Assembly: GCA_021204635.1 (NCBI GenBank)
Contig: JAJPZB010000128.1
Coordinates: forward strand, 1 to 7,913
Origin: Opitutia bacterium
GTDB lineage: Bacteria; Verrucomicrobiota; Verrucomicrobiia; Opitutales; UBA953
Length of the DNA: 7,913 bases
Direction of reading: 5' to 3'
This document shows, piece after piece, positions 6,438 to 7,913 of this stretch. Both the position numbers and the translations under genes were made by a program. Each line of letters opens with the position of its first letter. Position 1 is the first letter of the stretch. Below the pieces are notes generated by a model that worked only from the letters and a program-made list of their open reading frames with translations, had not been told where the DNA came from and ran no database searches.

Positions 6438-7490
6438 TCAACGATAGTAAAACCATATCGTCGTGGTTTGCTCGTCGCCGAGGCGCTTCGTCATGTCTTC
6501 GCTCCACTCCTCATATGGCGCGCGAGATTCAATCGCGTCCTGACACGCATAAACAGCGGCTTCCGGCGCGTCCGCGCGCAAGATTTCGGCAGATTTTATC
6601 GTCCCGTCGGAATTCAGGCAAAAGCGCACGCAGACAGCGCCGCGCACGTGCACATCGCTCCGCCGGCAAGTCACATACCACGCCGCCTCAATTGCCTCGA
6701 GCATGCGCTGCGTGTAGTCGCCAAACTCGCTGAATTGCGCGTCAAGCGCCACCGTGCCGATCTCGTTTGTCGCGGTGTTCGACTTCATCGTCAGCGTTTT
6801 CAGCCCCGGAGGCGGCGCAATCGTCTCTCGCGGCTGCGGGTCGGGAACCGCGTCCTCCGTGCTGTTGGCGGGCACCTCCGTGTCGCCGAGCGCGACAGTG
6901 CCGTCGTCAAACGTGGGCACCTCGATCCCGAACTCCTCCTCTTTGTCGTCGAGCCCCTCGCGCCTGTCGTCGGTGTTTTCCGAAGGCGTTTCCGAATCGC
7001 TCTCCGATTCCTCCTTTGCGAAACGCAATTCGCGCATGTCGGGCGGCAACAATTCTCGCGGCAACACCTCCTGGTCAAACCCGCGCGAATCCAAGCTCTC
7101 GCCATCTACTGTCGGCGTCCGCGACCGCGTCGTCGGGTCGGGATCTTCCTGCGCCGCGCGCTGATTCGCCGCAGATTCGTTCTCCGTGTTGAGCGGCGGC
7201 ATTTTCTCAGGCGCATTCGGGTTTACGGGCACAAACTTCGGCTTCTTGCGAAATTCTTCGGGTAAAAGCTCCTCGGGCACGACAACATCTTCCCGCTCCG
7301 CCACCTCCAACTTCGCGGGATCCGGAGAAATTCGCTTGAAAAAAACCAAGGTTCGCGGCGCAAGAAGCCACACGAGAACGTGAATCGCAACCGCAAGCAA
7401 AAGCGCCACAACAATGCGCTTCCACGAAATCCTCATGGAAGCCAAGGCGAACAACTCGCGCCAAACTCGCGCATTTGCCGGACTGACCAT
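6438..7490 (-). CDS. TonB/TolA-family periplasm-spanning protein
   Basis: A 350-residue protein with the layout of an energy transducer: a short cytoplasmic N-terminus, one membrane anchor (about 25-43, VVALLLAVAIHVLVWLL), a long Pro- and acid-rich periplasmic linker (about 54-250), and a C-terminal domain (about 253-350) resembling TonB C-terminal domains (DYTQRMLEAIEAAWY, then GAVCVRFCLNSDGTIKSAEIL). TonB proteins use the proton motive force through ExbB/ExbD to drive outer-membrane receptors; neither partner is in this window, and a TolA-like role is equally possible. The linker is strongly acidic (DSETPSENTDDRREGLDDKE), unlike the Lys-Pro linkers of classical TonB, and contains a duplicated motif (71-82 and 143-154). 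The C-terminal domain has four cysteines (275, 287, 291, 316). Met19 (7436) is an alternative start that places the anchor close to the N-terminus; neither start has a Shine-Dalgarno site. The fusion gene starts 86 bases downstream, possibly on the same transcript. Confidence 0.8.
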   Translation of the reverse strand: MVSPANARVWRELFALASMRISWKRIVVALLLAVAIHVLVWLLAPRTLVFFKRISPDPAKLEVAEREDVVVPEELLPEEFRKKPKFVPVNPNAPEKMPPLNTENESAANQRAAQEDPDPTTRSRTPTVDGESLDSRGFDQEVLPRELLPPDMRELRFAKEESESDSETPSENTDDRREGLDDKEEEFGIEVPTFDDGTVALGDTEVPANSTEDAVPDPQPRETIAPPPGLKTLTMKSNTATNEIGTVALDAQFSEFGDYTQRMLEAIEAAWYVTCRRSDVHVRGAVCVRFCLNSDGTIKSAEILRADAPEAAVYACQDAIESRAPYEEWSEDMTKRLGDEQTTTIWFYYR

Positions 7491-7691
7491 CGCGCGCGAG
7501 TTTGCCGCCGCAATTCGCCCCCGCGCAAGGGCTAAATTGTTGCGGGAACTCGGGTTGGTGGTGAATGGGTTGGTGGCGAGAAGCCGGGTTGGTGGTGAAT
7601 GAGTGAGTCGGTGGTGAGACTTGGGTTGGTGGTGGGACTTGGGTTAGTGGTGGCGGCAAAGCTCCGCAGGGGTTGTCACTCGGATTTGTTC

Positions 7692-7705
7692 GGGACTAAC
7701 GTCCC
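7692..7705. other. Small hairpin in the unique insert of the repeat array
   Basis: GGGAC and GTCCC pair around the loop TAAC within the 57-base segment that interrupts the array. The stem is only five base pairs. It resembles the short TTA-containing hairpins at the right end of the array, which suggests a common origin. Confidence 0.3.
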
Positions 7706-7849
7706 TCACGATTGTGGTGGCGGGTTGGTGGTGAGACGCGGATTAGTGGTGGGATTTGGGTTAGTGGTGAGAAATTTGGTCTGTGGTGAGAGATTATGGC
7801 GGGATGGTGGTGGGAAGGTTTGTTGCGGCGGGTTGGTGGTGGCAACACC

Positions 7850-7868
7850 TCGCGCACACAGTGCGCGA
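7850..7868. other. Hairpin: eight-pair stem, loop ACA
   Basis: TCGCGCAC and GTGCGCGA are perfect complements separated by ACA. This is the first of three consecutive hairpins closing the visible part of the repeat array. There is no U-tract, so it is not a standard terminator. Confidence 0.55.
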
Positions 7869-7870
7869 TT

Positions 7871-7891
7871 CTCCCGCTAAGTTAGCGGGAG
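7871..7891. other. Hairpin: near-perfect palindrome, ten-base arms
   Basis: CTCCCGCTAA and TTAGCGGGAG are perfectly complementary around a single central G; in practice nine pairs form with the loop AGT. Its right arm is also a unit of the 19-base periodic repeat. No T-run follows on either strand, which argues against a simple Rho-independent terminator. Confidence 0.6.
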
Positions 7892-7894
7892 GGG

Positions 7895-7908
7895 ACCGCG
7901 TTAGCGGT
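7895..7908. other. Hairpin: five-pair stem, loop GTTA
   Basis: ACCGC pairs with GCGGT around GTTA. The second half, GTTAGCGGTGAGGG, differs only slightly from the array unit GTTAGTGGTGAGA, so this stem seems to have arisen from a repeat unit plus a complementary half. Confidence 0.45.
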
Positions 7909-7913
7909 GAGGG

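Larger units (their letters stand above)
7552..7913 (+). repeat. Long array of G-rich degenerate repeats (right copy), gene-free
   Basis: At least thirteen degenerate copies of GGGTTGGTGGTGAGA are visible. The core (GGTGGTG or a one-base variant) starts at 7557, 7572, 7591, 7610, 7628, 7646, 7713, 7727, 7745, 7763, 7782, 7806 and 7835; most spacings are 18-19 bases. A unique insert interrupts the array at about 7655-7711. Two further related units, GTTAGCGGGAGGGG (7881) and GTTAGCGGTGAGGG (7900), 19 bases apart, carry the pattern to the window edge, so it probably continues. The array lies 62 bases upstream of the TonB-like start. The open frames through it encode only repeat-derived peptides such as GLVVGLGLVV, so I call no gene here. 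The function is unknown. Confidence 0.85.

Noticed and set aside
7552..7850. CRISPR array
   Set aside because: Units of about 13-15 bases with 3-5 base gaps, heavily degenerate and irregular, lack the constant repeats and unique 30-base spacers of CRISPR; no cas gene is present.
7599..7880. Possible small protein with GLVVGLGLVV repeats
   Set aside because: The repeated peptide merely reflects the 18-base DNA period falling in frame. The unit is degenerate in spacing elsewhere, which would break the frame, and there is no ribosome-binding site.

Overview
The window is GC-rich bacterial DNA carrying five complete protein genes, all read from the minus strand, so the biological order runs from right to left. 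The protein content is a TonB-type energy transducer, a class II aldolase of the 330-residue type, an envelope acyltransferase and a strict-anaerobe/fermenter enzyme (pyruvate formate-lyase activase). Together with the near absence of Shine-Dalgarno sites, this fits a Gram-negative, anaerobic or facultative member of the PVC group. Verrucomicrobiota (Opitutae-like) is my best guess from memory of similar proteins; it is not proven by the sequence.

Layout from right to left. The right edge (7552-7913) is a gene-free array of a degenerate G-rich unit, GGGTTGGTGGTGAGA, repeated about every 18-19 bases and ending in strong hairpins. A TonB-family protein (6438-7490) follows. Next is the most remarkable gene, a 952-residue membrane protein (3493-6351) that joins an alpha/beta-hydrolase domain, a DedA/VTT (SNARE-associated) membrane domain and an ATP-grasp domain in one chain. 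Class II fructose-bisphosphate aldolase (2416-3408) follows and ends in a textbook Rho-independent terminator (2347-2385). Then come an acyltransferase-3 membrane protein (1258-2331), a 319-base spacer, and pflA (150-938). A second, shorter copy of the repeat array (71-148), in the opposite orientation, abuts the pflA stop codon. At the extreme left a Shine-Dalgarno-like site precedes an ATG that runs out of the window.

How they may work together: pflA and fba are central carbon metabolism and are probably unrelated to their neighbours. The aldolase terminator separates fba from the acyltransferase. The TonB-like gene and the triple fusion are spaced 86 bases apart and may share a transcript. 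Both are anchored in the inner membrane, and the acyltransferase is also an envelope protein. The fusion lacks the expected catalytic serine in its hydrolase domain and seems to lack the metal-binding Glu-x-Asn of ATP-grasp, so it may be a scaffold, sensor or lipid-handling protein and not a conventional enzyme. The fusion and the paired inverted G-rich arrays are the two items most worth following up.
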